64,000 nucleotides of DNA from assembly GCA_041740995.1 (NCBI GenBank), contig JBGSKY010000228.1:24392-88391 (forward strand), written 5' to 3'. Position 1 is the first letter of the stretch. Every line of letters begins with the position of its first letter. Below the pieces are notes generated by a model that was given only the letters and a program-made list of their open reading frames with translations, was not told the origin of the DNA and searched no databases. Source of the DNA: JBGSKY01 sp041740995. Its GTDB lineage: Bacteria > Planctomycetota > Planctomycetia > Pirellulales > Pirellulaceae. This document shows positions 9,039 through 18,169 of this stretch, piece by piece. Position numbers and translations under genes: made by a program.

Positions 9039-12000
9039 TTACGACGTTCGCAGGCAGCAGTTTTTGTACTTTTTGCCAGAACCACAAGGGCAGGGGTCGT
9101 TGCGACCGACTCGATCGCTCGTTCGTCTGATCGGTTGTGGTCGAGCTTCCGGTTCGCTGCTATTGGTGCTCATCGCCGCACCATTACTGCTGGCCGCACC
9201 ATTTGCAGTCGCATTGCCGGGCGGTTGTTGCTGCGAAGCACGATTAAGCGTGTTCAATAAGTCTTGTGCCGTTTCAGGCGAATCATGACGCTCGGACGTC
9301 TGAAGTGGTTTTCGCGTCGGAGCGGTCACTGTCACCCCAGCCATTCGGAACACTACATCGGTTACTCGTTCGCCAACCGAAAACCACATCTGTTCGAACA
9401 GCTTCATGCCTTCGCGTTTGTATTCAACTTTCGGGTCCAATTGCCCCATACCGCGGAAGCTGACTGCGGAACGAAGATGATCCATCGCAAGCAAGTGCGA
9501 CATCCACGTTTCGTCGAGCAATCGAAGTAATAGATCACGTTCGGTTCCGCGAATTTCCGGATAGTAACGATCATCAACGGCCTGCTGCAATTTGTTTTCT
9601 AATTGCTCGCGGGTCAAACGTTGCACCGATTGTGGCGTGCCGTTCCAGTTCAATTCTTGGTGCAGCCAATCTGCTAGCGATTCGAGTTTTCCTGATTGCC
9701 CGCTAGCGTTGCTGGCGCTCTTGTCCGCATCGCTATCGCCAAACAGATCGTCGATTTTCTTTAAGCCGAGCTGATGTTTTTCTTCGGCCAATGCTATCTG
9801 AACCCGAGCGACTTTTTCAACCTCTTCAAAGTCCAACCGTTCAGCTTTGGAAAGTGTTTCGGCCAGTTCAGGAGTCGAAAAACGATTGGCTAGCCAAGTG
9901 ATTATCTCCGGCGAAAGTGAGATCGAATCGTTGCTTTGTGATCGGATCGCAAAGGTGTTCAATGCGGCTTCCAATGGATATCGCACTTCACGACCGCGGT
10001 ATGCTTCTTCGGCGGCTTGGCGTAGTTGTTTCTTAATGTCGCTCGCCTCGGATTGACTTTCAATCTCTGCATCAATCCCAAACTTCGTCTTCATCCAAAG
10101 CGACAACATTTTAGTGCCGTAGTTCTCCTCGAGAAACTGGGCACCTTCGTCCAAATCAATTTGGTTAATAAATTCATGAGCTTTGGCCACCAACTCTTCA
10201 TCGACGTTATTTCGGTCAATTTTCCGAAGTGCGTTGGCATTGTAATTTGTGCCATAGCGAGTGTTGGACCATTTGGCTAAAGCTTCATAATTCCATTCTG
10301 AGTCTTCTTCGCCGTCTGGCAAATTTTCGTCTATAGCGTCGACGATTTGAGCTTCAGCGGCTCGTTGAGCCAAGTCGCGGGCATAGCTGCTAGCGGTCAG
10401 AATATCGACACCGCGAAATTCTTTGGGCTCAAGCTGGCAAGCTAATTTGGTGCTGGCGAAACTTGCAAACGATTCTGCTCCAAACAGCGGTGAAGTGTAG
10501 GTCTCGACAGCACGATCAATCTGTTGCCGAATTTGCTCCAAAACCAATTTCCGGCAGCTCACGCCGTCCAAAATTTGTTGCCGATAGCCGTAGACCTTCT
10601 TGCGTTGAAAGTCCATAACTTCGTCGTATTCGAGCAAGTTTTTCCGAGCTTCGAAATGTCGCTCTTCGACCTTTTTCTGAGCTGCCGAAATACGCTTGGA
10701 CACGAAAGAACTCTGGATAGCTTCACCTTCGCCCATACCGAGTTTGCTCATCCAAGCGCGGACCCAATCGCCGGCGAATATTCGCATCAAATCGTCTTCG
10801 AGCGACAAGTAAAATCGGCTTTCTCCTGGGTCGCCTTGTCGACCGCAGCGGCCACGCAGCTGCAAGTCGATTCGTCGGCTTTCGTGCCGTTCGGTGCCAA
10901 TTACCATCAGCCCACCGAGCTTGCGAGCGACTTCGCCTTCAGCTTTCATTTGATCGCGCTGCTCTATATCTTGGACCAGGGCATCCCACTCCGCTTTTGG
11001 CACTTCCAATCGTGTTGGATATTTGCCTTGCAGCATTGCCCAAGCTTTCGTCTCAGGATTGCCGCCCAGAATAATATCCGTTCCGCGTCCAGCCATATTG
11101 GTGGCGATTGTTACGCCACCAAGTCGACCGGCTTGTGCGACGATATCCGCTTCGCGAGCGTGCTGCTTGGCGTTCAAAACTTGATGAGGAATCCCACGAC
11201 GTTCCAGCAACGAACCCAGTCGTTCGCTCTTTTCAATCGAAACGGTGCCAACCAGAATTGGCCGCCCACTTTTCAATACACGTTTGATTTGGCTGCGTTC
11301 AACCGTCTCGGTTGTGCCTTCGTCTCGTTTCTGAAACTCAATAGCGGCATCGGATTCTTTTTTAATCTCGCCAATGATTTTCGAACCGTCTTTCAACTCA
11401 AGCTGGTCATACTTGTGCATCGATTCGATGTCATCAGCGACCGCTTTGAACTTCTCTTTTTCAGTCAGAAAAATAACGTCGGCGTGTTCGAGCCGTTGCA
11501 TTCCGCGATTGGTTGGAATCGCAACTACGTCCAACTTGTACGTTTTGTAAAACTCATTGGCTTCGGTCATCGCCGTTCCGGTCATGCCCGATAGCTTGCG
11601 ATAGAGCTTAAAGTAGTTTTGCAGCGTAATGGTCGCCAGCGTTTGATTCTCCTCCTTGATCTTGACGTTTTCTTTTGCCTCAACGGCTTGATGCAGCCCG
11701 TCAGACCATTGGCGACCTTCCATCAATCGACCAGTGAACTCGTCGACGATCACGATACCGCCATCTTTAACCACATAGGTCACGTCCAGCTTGTATAGAT
11801 GATGTGCCTTGAGAGCGTTATCAATCAAGTGCGGCCATTCCATATTGCCGGACGTGTAGAAGCTTTCCACGCCAGCCAGCTTTTCGGCTTTTCGAACGCC
11901 TTCGTCCGTGAGGTTAACCGTATGATCTTTTTCATTGACGATAAAATCGTCGATCGCCTTCAACTGCCGTGCGACCTTATCGGCCTCTAGATATTTGCCA

Positions 12001-12785
12001 GGATCTTGGTTGGCTGGCCCAGAAATAATCAGCGGCGTTCGGGCTTCATCGATCAATATATTGTCGACTTCGTCAATGATCGCATAGTGCAACGGACCCT
12101 GCGATTGTTGTAGATCTTTGTCGAAGCGATCGTCGCCACGAGCCGCCAATCGCATGTTGTCGCGGAGATAGTCGAATCCCAACTCGTTGTTAGTCGCATA
12201 AGTGATATCGGCGGCGTAAGCTGCTTGACGTTGAGCGGTACTCATACCACTTTGGATCGTTGCAACCGTTAGCCCAAGCCCCATATACAAGGGTGCCATC
12301 CACTCCATATCGCGGCGAGCCAAGTAATCGTTGACCGTCACCACATGGACGCCACGACCTTCGAGCGCGTTCAGATACGCCGGCAATGTTGCAACCAGTG
12401 TCTTGCCTTCACCGGTCACCATTTCGGCGATGTTGCCGCCGTGCAGAACCATACCGCCGATCAACTGGACATCATAATGCCGCATTTTCAGAAACCGGCG
12501 ACCACCTTCTCGGCAAAGGGCGAATGCTTGAACCAGGATATCATCGACGCTTTCGCCAGCCGTCAAGCGATTCTTCAGCTTCACCGTTTCTTCACGCAGC
12601 TCGGCCTCGCTGAGCGCCATTAATCGAGGCTCCAGCGCGTTAATTTGCTGCGTTTGTTCCTGATAGCGTTTGATCGCGCGGGCATTCGAAGTGCCAAAAA
12701 TGCCCGTCAAACCACGTCCTACGCCGCTGGCAATACCGCTGAAGACAGTATTTGTGCTCTCCCAAATTCGATCCAATACGTCCAT
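9039..12785 (-). CDS. secA: Preprotein translocase ATPase SecA, enlarged form
   Basis: SecA drives preproteins through SecYEG with ATP. At 1248 residues it is much longer than the usual roughly 900. Walker A is MVTGEGKT (residues 122-129) and the DEAD-type box is IIDEVDNILIDEART (237-250). RPILVGTVSIEKS, NMAGRGTDIILGG and RRIDLQLRGRCGRQGDPG mark the second helicase half. The C-terminus ends in a SEC-C zinc motif (CPCGSGKKYKNCC). Two extra blocks stand out. About 50 residues at 455-504 sit just before the second motor domain and look like a small beta barrel. A large acidic helical block lies in the scaffold region between about 780 and 1010. It lies downstream of mfd with a 228-base gap. Confidence 0.97.
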   Translation of the reverse strand: MDVLDRIWESTNTVFSGIASGVGRGLTGIFGTSNARAIKRYQEQTQQINALEPRLMALSEAELREETVKLKNRLTAGESVDDILVQAFALCREGGRRFLKMRHYDVQLIGGMVLHGGNIAEMVTGEGKTLVATLPAYLNALEGRGVHVVTVNDYLARRDMEWMAPLYMGLGLTVATIQSGMSTAQRQAAYAADITYATNNELGFDYLRDNMRLAARGDDRFDKDLQQSQGPLHYAIIDEVDNILIDEARTPLIISGPANQDPGKYLEADKVARQLKAIDDFIVNEKDHTVNLTDEGVRKAEKLAGVESFYTSGNMEWPHLIDNALKAHHLYKLDVTYVVKDGGIVIVDEFTGRLMEGRQWSDGLHQAVEAKENVKIKEENQTLATITLQNYFKLYRKLSGMTGTAMTEANEFYKTYKLDVVAIPTNRGMQRLEHADVIFLTEKEKFKAVADDIESMHKYDQLELKDGSKIIGEIKKESDAAIEFQKRDEGTTETVERSQIKRVLKSGRPILVGTVSIEKSERLGSLLERRGIPHQVLNAKQHAREADIVAQAGRLGGVTIATNMAGRGTDIILGGNPETKAWAMLQGKYPTRLEVPKAEWDALVQDIEQRDQMKAEGEVARKLGGLMVIGTERHESRRIDLQLRGRCGRQGDPGESRFYLSLEDDLMRIFAGDWVRAWMSKLGMGEGEAIQSSFVSKRISAAQKKVEERHFEARKNLLEYDEVMDFQRKKVYGYRQQILDGVSCRKLVLEQIRQQIDRAVETYTSPLFGAESFASFASTKLACQLEPKEFRGVDILTASSYARDLAQRAAEAQIVDAIDENLPDGEEDSEWNYEALAKWSNTRYGTNYNANALRKIDRNNVDEELVAKAHEFINQIDLDEGAQFLEENYGTKMLSLWMKTKFGIDAEIESQSEASDIKKQLRQAAEEAYRGREVRYPLEAALNTFAIRSQSNDSISLSPEIITWLANRFSTPELAETLSKAERLDFEEVEKVARVQIALAEEKHQLGLKKIDDLFGDSDADKSASNASGQSGKLESLADWLHQELNWNGTPQSVQRLTREQLENKLQQAVDDRYYPEIRGTERDLLLRLLDETWMSHLLAMDHLRSAVSFRGMGQLDPKVEYKREGMKLFEQMWFSVGERVTDVVFRMAGVTVTAPTRKPLQTSERHDSPETAQDLLNTLNRASQQQPPGNATANGAASSNGAAMSTNSSEPEARPQPIRRTSDRVGRNDPCPCGSGKKYKNCCLRTS

Positions 12786-13013
12786 AATCTGCTACTGATC
12801 ACTCCAATTCCACGTCTCGACGCACGTCCGCCAGTTTGTCAAATTGTCAGGGTATCGGGATGCTCGCGTGCGGTCAACGCAAGTTTATTGCAACTACAGA
12901 GCCATTAAGCCGCTTTTCACTGCAAAACGACATTTGGGCTGTCCGGCTTCCAAAACCCAAACCGCTTTTTCGAATGGCTGCGAATCTTAGTTAGCCCTCT
13001 TCTTAAACAGACT

Positions 13014-16000
13014 TTATGGCTGCAAAATTCGGCTGGCCACAATTAATGCGTCATCCGTCTCCTCTTCGAGCGACCAATAAGCTCGCTGTCGGTCGAGCAG
13101 TTTCAGTCGCCCGTTATGCCGACGAGCCAATTGTTCCATCCGTCGATGGTCCCCGTAGGTGAAAACCAAAAACTGGTCTTCGAGCCCTATATATCGCACG
13201 GACCACAACGTCGCATCAATCCGAAGCTTGGCCATGTCAAACAGCCGTTCCGTTGCAGTCGGTACCTTGCCAAATCGGTCCAATAACTCCTGTCGCAAAT
13301 CAGCGATCGTCTGCAGATGCTCTGTACGACTGAGCCGACGATAGAGATCGATTTTATGTCGAATTTCTGGAACATATTCGCTTGAGATATACGCTTCGAC
13401 CGGCAAGTTGACTTCGACCTCGATTGTCAGTCTCGGTGCTTGGTGCTTCAACGCTCGGACAGCATTTTCGAGCATGCTGCAATACATCTCATACCCAACG
13501 GCTGCGATATGGCCGCTTTGCTGGGTCCCGAGCAGATTGCCAGCCCCGCGAATCTCTAAGTCACGCATCGCAATTCCAAACCCAGCTCCAATTTCGGAGT
13601 ACTCCTCAATGGCGTGCATCCGCCGCGCCGCGTCGGGGTTGAGCATCTTGTGCTTGTCGATCAATAAATAGCAATACGCTTGGTGCTTGTAACGACCGAC
13701 CCGTCCGCGCAACTGATGCAGCTCCGAAAGTCCGTAGTGATCGGCGTGATCAATAAATATTGTGTTCGCGTTCGGAATATCCAGCCCGCTTTCGATGATC
13801 GTCGTCGCCAACAAAATGTCGTAGCGATGTTCGATAAAGTCGATCATCACCCGTTCAAGCTGATGCTCGGGCATCTGTCCATGACCGATCACTAAACTCG
13901 CTTCGGGAACTAAACGCTGCAATCGTGCCGCGACCTCGTGCATGTCTCCAACGCGATTATGAACGAAGAAAATTTGACCGCCACGATTGAGCTCGCGAAG
14001 TATAGCGTTGCGTACAATCGAATCTTCGAAGCGGGTAACTTTTGTCTGAACTGACAATCGTTCCTGAGGTGCGGTTTCCAAATTGGATATGTCACGCACT
14101 CCTAACAAGGACATGTGTAACGTTCTTGGAATGGGCGTCGCCGAAAGTGTCAGCAAGTCAACATTCGCTCGCTGCGTTTTCAGCCGCTCTTTGACGGCCA
14201 CTCCAAAACGTTGTTCTTCATCGACGATCACCAAGCCCAAGTTGTACCATTGCACATCCTTGCTGGCCAAACGATGCGTCCCGATCACGATGTCGATTTG
14301 GCCACCCGAAATCCGACGCACAATATCTTTCTCTTCACTAGAAGAGCAGAACCGTGACAGCCTGGCGATGTCGAACGGAAAGTCGGCCATGCGTTCGCGA
14401 AAGGTTTTGTAATGTTGTTCGGCCAGCACCGTGGTCGGAACCAACACCGCAACTTGATAACCGTTGTCGACCGCTTTGAAGGCGGCCCGCATGGCAACTT
14501 CGGTCTTCCCAAAACCAACATCGCCGCAAATCAAGCGGTCCATTGGACGAGGCTGCATCAGGTCCATTTTTGTAGCCGCAATCGCGACAATTTGATCGGG
14601 CGTCTCTTCGTACGGAAAGGAACCTTCAAATTGCGATTGCCAAACCGTGTCGGACGAAAGCGCGTTTCCTGGATGACTGCGTCGTTGGGCTTGCAGCTCT
14701 AGTAGTTCGGCCGCCATATCGATAACTGCCTTTTGCGCAGCCTGCTTCTGCTTGACCCAGCTCTGTGAACCAACCTTGGCCAGCTTCGGTTGCGACTTTG
14801 TGCCGCCGATGTAACGTTGGACTAAATCGATCTTCGCTGTCGGAACAAAAATCTTGGTGCCTTCGGCAAACTCAATCTCCAAGTGCTCTTGCTTTTGTCC
14901 CAATCGTTCGATCATTTCCAAGCCACGATAGATTCCGATGCCGTGCGAAAGATGCACGACGTAATCACCGCCACGAAGATCCAAAAAGCTATCGATCGCG
15001 CGCGAAGAAGCTTTGCGGTTTGAGCGTGGCAACGTCGTGCGGTTCAGCAACTGAGTCACTGTCAGGACCATCGTTCCGGTGTCAGGCAAGTCGAACCCAT
15101 GCGACAATGATCCAGCCTGAACTTGCAGACGCAACTCTTGAAAGGCAGCGTTTTGGCCGAACAATTCTCGCATTCTCGCGATCTCTGGTTCGTTGACGCA
15201 GGTGACAATGGCCCTCTTCTTGCCCGGCAAAGCGGTGTTGATTCGATTGGAAAGCTGCTCTAGATCACCAGTCAAGCGTTGGACATCTTTCAGCGGACAA
15301 TCAAATACAGCGACTGCTTCAACATCGGACGGATCATCCTCCGGTGCATCATCTGGTTTGGATTCTACTTCGACGTCCGATTCGGTTAAGGCAACTAAGT
15401 GAACGTTGGAGAATTTTGCTAATCGTTCGAAGATTTCATCGACGTCATGAAAACGCTCGGGGAAGGGCACGCGGTTCAAGAACGCATCTGCGGTAAAACG
15501 AATTTGAATGGGTTCATACAAACAGACAATTGCATTGGCTGGCAAGTAATCTAGCAACGTTGCTGATTCAATTTCGATCGGGCTAGTCGACGCAATCGAA
15601 ATCTTTTCCAAACGTTCAATGCTGCGTTGCGACAGATTATCAAAACTTCGAATCGATTCGATCTGGTCATCAAACCACTCGATCCGAATTGGGTCGGCAA
15701 CGTCAGGCGGAAAGACGTCCAGAATACCGCCCCGAACTGTAAGCTCGCCAGCGAACTGAACGGCAGTGGTTGAAACATAACCCGCTTGCAACAACCAAGT
15801 CCGCAAATCTGCGACCTCGATCGTTTGGCCGATGTGCAGCACACGTCGACCAGAATCCAAATCTTTCGGCGATGGAACGCCATGCATAATTGCCGGCAAC
15901 GTTGTAACAACGACTCTTGGCTCCTGACGCCCTTTTTTTGACAAACCGGCCAACACTTGCAATCGTTGCAGCGCCGATTGTTGCAGCAACGTTTCCGTTT

Positions 16001-16595
16001 GACTTTCGTCATTGCCCTGCGGAAAGACATGTGCCGTCTGATCCAACAAAGTTGCGATATCAATCGCTAGCCGGTCCAGTTCGGTAACTTGCGGCAGCAC
16101 GATCAACAAGTCGGCCGTGCGATTGAGTTGAAGTGCTGCGGCCAATGGCGCTGTCGCGCCGCTCCAACAGCGTTGCCAAGTCAACTTCTTCGATGTTTGC
16201 AACGCTTTGGCAGCTTGCTTAAATTCCTTGAGTGCTGTGATTTCCGAAATCACGCTCGGCAAGACATTGACCGGTGCGACTACCTGTTTTTTCTGTTCAA
16301 CGGCCCGGTTGGCCGACTGCGGGCCTTTCGTCGGTTGATCGTTGATTTGGCTCTCAAGTTCGCCGACGCTAGAAGTCGTCGCTTTCGATCCCGGCGACGC
16401 CGATCCGTTGGATTTGCTTTTTGTTGGCGACTTGCTTTTTGCAGTCGGTGAAGTCGCTTGTGCTTCCGCAACGACTATCGGCGCAGCATCGACCACCTTC
16501 ACGGACTTTTCCGCGATACCGCGCATTGCAGCTTGAGCGATCCGAGCCGCGCGACTGGGCGCGGCGCCCTCAACAGGGCGTTCATTTTGTGCCAT
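13014..16595 (-). CDS. mfd: Transcription-repair coupling factor Mfd
   Basis: A 1193-residue protein that removes RNA polymerase stalled at DNA lesions and recruits UvrA. The first 100 or so residues are a low-complexity Ala/Ser/Lys extension. A UvrB-like region follows (GGILDVFPPDVADPIRIEWFDD). The RNA-polymerase-interacting domain is near residues 545-610 (GDYVVHLSHGIGIYRG). Helicase motifs are ICGDVGFGKTEVAMR (near 690), VIVDEEQRFG (near 789) and LSATPIPRTL. The TRCF C-terminal domain begins near 1050 (EVEVNLPVEAYIS). The length and order match the family. It is divergent from the sigma-factor gene and upstream of secA on the same strand. No unusual substitution was seen in the helicase motifs. 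Confidence 0.96.
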   Translation of the reverse strand: MAQNERPVEGAAPSRAARIAQAAMRGIAEKSVKVVDAAPIVVAEAQATSPTAKSKSPTKSKSNGSASPGSKATTSSVGELESQINDQPTKGPQSANRAVEQKKQVVAPVNVLPSVISEITALKEFKQAAKALQTSKKLTWQRCWSGATAPLAAALQLNRTADLLIVLPQVTELDRLAIDIATLLDQTAHVFPQGNDESQTETLLQQSALQRLQVLAGLSKKGRQEPRVVVTTLPAIMHGVPSPKDLDSGRRVLHIGQTIEVADLRTWLLQAGYVSTTAVQFAGELTVRGGILDVFPPDVADPIRIEWFDDQIESIRSFDNLSQRSIERLEKISIASTSPIEIESATLLDYLPANAIVCLYEPIQIRFTADAFLNRVPFPERFHDVDEIFERLAKFSNVHLVALTESDVEVESKPDDAPEDDPSDVEAVAVFDCPLKDVQRLTGDLEQLSNRINTALPGKKRAIVTCVNEPEIARMRELFGQNAAFQELRLQVQAGSLSHGFDLPDTGTMVLTVTQLLNRTTLPRSNRKASSRAIDSFLDLRGGDYVVHLSHGIGIYRGLEMIERLGQKQEHLEIEFAEGTKIFVPTAKIDLVQRYIGGTKSQPKLAKVGSQSWVKQKQAAQKAVIDMAAELLELQAQRRSHPGNALSSDTVWQSQFEGSFPYEETPDQIVAIAATKMDLMQPRPMDRLICGDVGFGKTEVAMRAAFKAVDNGYQVAVLVPTTVLAEQHYKTFRERMADFPFDIARLSRFCSSSEEKDIVRRISGGQIDIVIGTHRLASKDVQWYNLGLVIVDEEQRFGVAVKERLKTQRANVDLLTLSATPIPRTLHMSLLGVRDISNLETAPQERLSVQTKVTRFEDSIVRNAILRELNRGGQIFFVHNRVGDMHEVAARLQRLVPEASLVIGHGQMPEHQLERVMIDFIEHRYDILLATTIIESGLDIPNANTIFIDHADHYGLSELHQLRGRVGRYKHQAYCYLLIDKHKMLNPDAARRMHAIEEYSEIGAGFGIAMRDLEIRGAGNLLGTQQSGHIAAVGYEMYCSMLENAVRALKHQAPRLTIEVEVNLPVEAYISSEYVPEIRHKIDLYRRLSRTEHLQTIADLRQELLDRFGKVPTATERLFDMAKLRIDATLWSVRYIGLEDQFLVFTYGDHRRMEQLARRHNGRLKLLDRQRAYWSLEEETDDALIVASRILQP

Positions 16596-16968
16596 TGCCG
16601 GACAGTATATGCGTTCTGGCTAGCGAAGTCTCGGCGATCACGGGAATTCCGCAGCAACGAGCGTCGAGTTGGAAGCAAGCATCAGCCGGAACGCATTAGC
16701 GTCCGGTTCCCAATGCAAAACCGCGTGCGAACGCACTCCGGCTGATATACAAATCGGAACATTGTGCTGGGACAGATGCTTGGAGGCTTAGAACCAGCCT
16801 TTTCGCTACGAGCGATCTATCCGGCATAGGCCACGTTTTGGCAGCATTCTTGATTTTGATAGCTTTCGGTAGTCGATACAAGAAGTGACGGTTGATTGCG
16901 CTACGGAACGGACTCTTGCGCCTTGCAGACCAAAGTGTTTAATTCGTTCCATACAGCCGGAGTCCGCT
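16596..16968. other. Divergent intergenic region between mfd and the sigma-factor gene
   Basis: This 373-base stretch must hold the promoters of both genes. Its only clear structure is the double hairpin at 16681-16746. A GGAG lies just upstream of the sigma-factor ATG at 16969. No convincing additional gene was found; short frames here lack a ribosome site and recognisable sequence. Confidence 0.6.
16681..16746. repeat. REP-like double hairpin element
   Basis: A perfect 10-base inverted repeat (ATCAGCCGGA at 16681-16690, its complement at 16737-16746) encloses two smaller hairpins: CCGG-A-ACGC / GCGT-CCGG around ATTA (16686-16706) and GTGCG / CGCAC around AA (16725-16736). A related partial string, CGCATTAGCGT, recurs at 46131-46141. 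The layout resembles paired REP elements in intergenic DNA. Confidence 0.6.
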
Positions 16969-17892
16969 ATGTCCTATTCGCGCTCTTTAGTCGATCAGTC
17001 CGAAGAAATTCTGGAAGAAGTCCGCACAATTGCTGCGGTGCGACGGGGAGTCGGGTCGTCCGATCGGCCTCAATCGCCGTTGGAAACTTACCTACGCGAA
17101 ATCAACGAAACGAAGCTGCTCACCGCCGACGACGAGAAGATGTTGGCTCGTGCAATCGCCCTGGGTGATGTTCAGGCTCGTGACCGAATGGTTCGCGCCA
17201 ACTTGCGGCTCGTCGTCAACATAGCTCGCGGCTATGTCGGCAAAGGTCTCGCCCTGCAAGACCTGATCGAAGAAGGCAACTTGGGCTTGCTCCGCGCTGT
17301 TGAAGGATTTGATCCCAACATCGGCACGCGTTTCAGCACCTACGCCAGTTACTGGATCAAGCAGTCGATCAAACGAGCCCTGATCAACTCGTCCAAGACA
17401 ATCCGGATTCCGGCGTACATGGTCGAGCTGTTGAGCAAGTGGCGACGCGCAACCGCTCGGCTAACTGACGAGCTCGGCAGAATGCCAACCCAGGAAGAAG
17501 TGGCTCGCGTGCTTGGGCTGCCGCGAAAGAAATTGCCGATCATCAAAAAAGCGATCCAGATTCACAATGCAACTCCGCAGAGCGATCAGAGCGATGGCGG
17601 TTGGTCGCTGGGTGACATGGTGATGGACGAACGTCTCAAGAGCCCGGACGAAGAACTGCTCGATCACGACGTCTTGAAAACTGCGTTGGAGCTGTTGGAC
17701 GATTTGGACAGCCGTGAGGCAACCGTTTTGCGTCTCCGTTTTGGACTCAACGACACAACGCCTCATACACTCAAAGAGATTGGAGCCGAACTAGGTTTGA
17801 CTCGCGAGCGCGTTCGCCAAATTGAGACTGAGGCTCTAGGCAAGTTGGCCACCGGCCTAAAAGACCCTAAAGAGCGCATGGGCTTGGTGTAG
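16969..17892 (+). CDS. RNA polymerase sigma-70 family factor (RpoD/RpoS-like, no region 1.1)
   Basis: A 307-residue sigma factor. I chose the ATG at 16969 because GGAG lies about 7 bases upstream and a GTG at 16885 adds only an unlikely extension. Region 1.2 is SPLETYLREINETKLLT, region 2 contains RLVVNIARGYVGKGL, DLIEEGNLGLLRAVEGFD and FSTYASYWIKQSIKRAL, and region 3 spans LTDELGRMPTQEEVARVLG. Region 4 ends with LRLRFGLNDTTPHTLKEIG and LTRERVRQIETEALGKL, the DNA-binding helices for the -35 box. Lack of region 1.1 and the short length favour a group 2 or housekeeping-like factor of the RpoD/SigA family. Which promoters it serves cannot be read here. Confidence 0.92.
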   Translation: MSYSRSLVDQSEEILEEVRTIAAVRRGVGSSDRPQSPLETYLREINETKLLTADDEKMLARAIALGDVQARDRMVRANLRLVVNIARGYVGKGLALQDLIEEGNLGLLRAVEGFDPNIGTRFSTYASYWIKQSIKRALINSSKTIRIPAYMVELLSKWRRATARLTDELGRMPTQEEVARVLGLPRKKLPIIKKAIQIHNATPQSDQSDGGWSLGDMVMDERLKSPDEELLDHDVLKTALELLDDLDSREATVLRLRFGLNDTTPHTLKEIGAELGLTRERVRQIETEALGKLATGLKDPKERMGLV

Positions 17893-17958
17893 CGACGCCG
17901 TACCACGGGCCTGCAGCACCTAACACTAATCCGCCCGCAAACATCCCTGATTTTACTG

Positions 17959-18158
17959 CCCCTAATATTCCTACCTTCCTTCGAGCTTTCGTAAAGATCC
18001 GCAAAACGCCTGTAAGAGCATTAGGGGTAGGAATATCTGTGAGACTAAGTGCAAATTGATTTCGATTTTTCCGTCTGTTAATCATTCATTTTCCTGTCCC
18101 TATCTTCCTGCCGATTCTTAGGATGTCATTGGCAAGAAAATGGGGGCAACAAGATTTT
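17959..18158. repeat. Cluster of degenerate short intergenic repeats
   Basis: Related 14-17 base strings occur in both orientations between two convergent genes: CCCCTAATATTCCTACC (17959-17975), ATTAGGGGTAGGAATAT (18020-18036, inverted), CCCTATCTTCCTGCC (18098-18112), and GGCAAGAAAATGGGGGC (18131-18147, inverted). All approximate a CCCCATCTTCCTGCC core. They could fold against each other at the RNA level and may serve as bidirectional terminators or be a scattered repeat family. Confidence 0.5.
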
Positions 18159-18169
18159 TCTTTCAATGG

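Noticed and set aside
10524..11594. Plus-strand 356-residue frame
   Set aside because: It is antisense to secA, whose motifs are unambiguous, and its residues (Phe-rich, no motif) look like a shadow.
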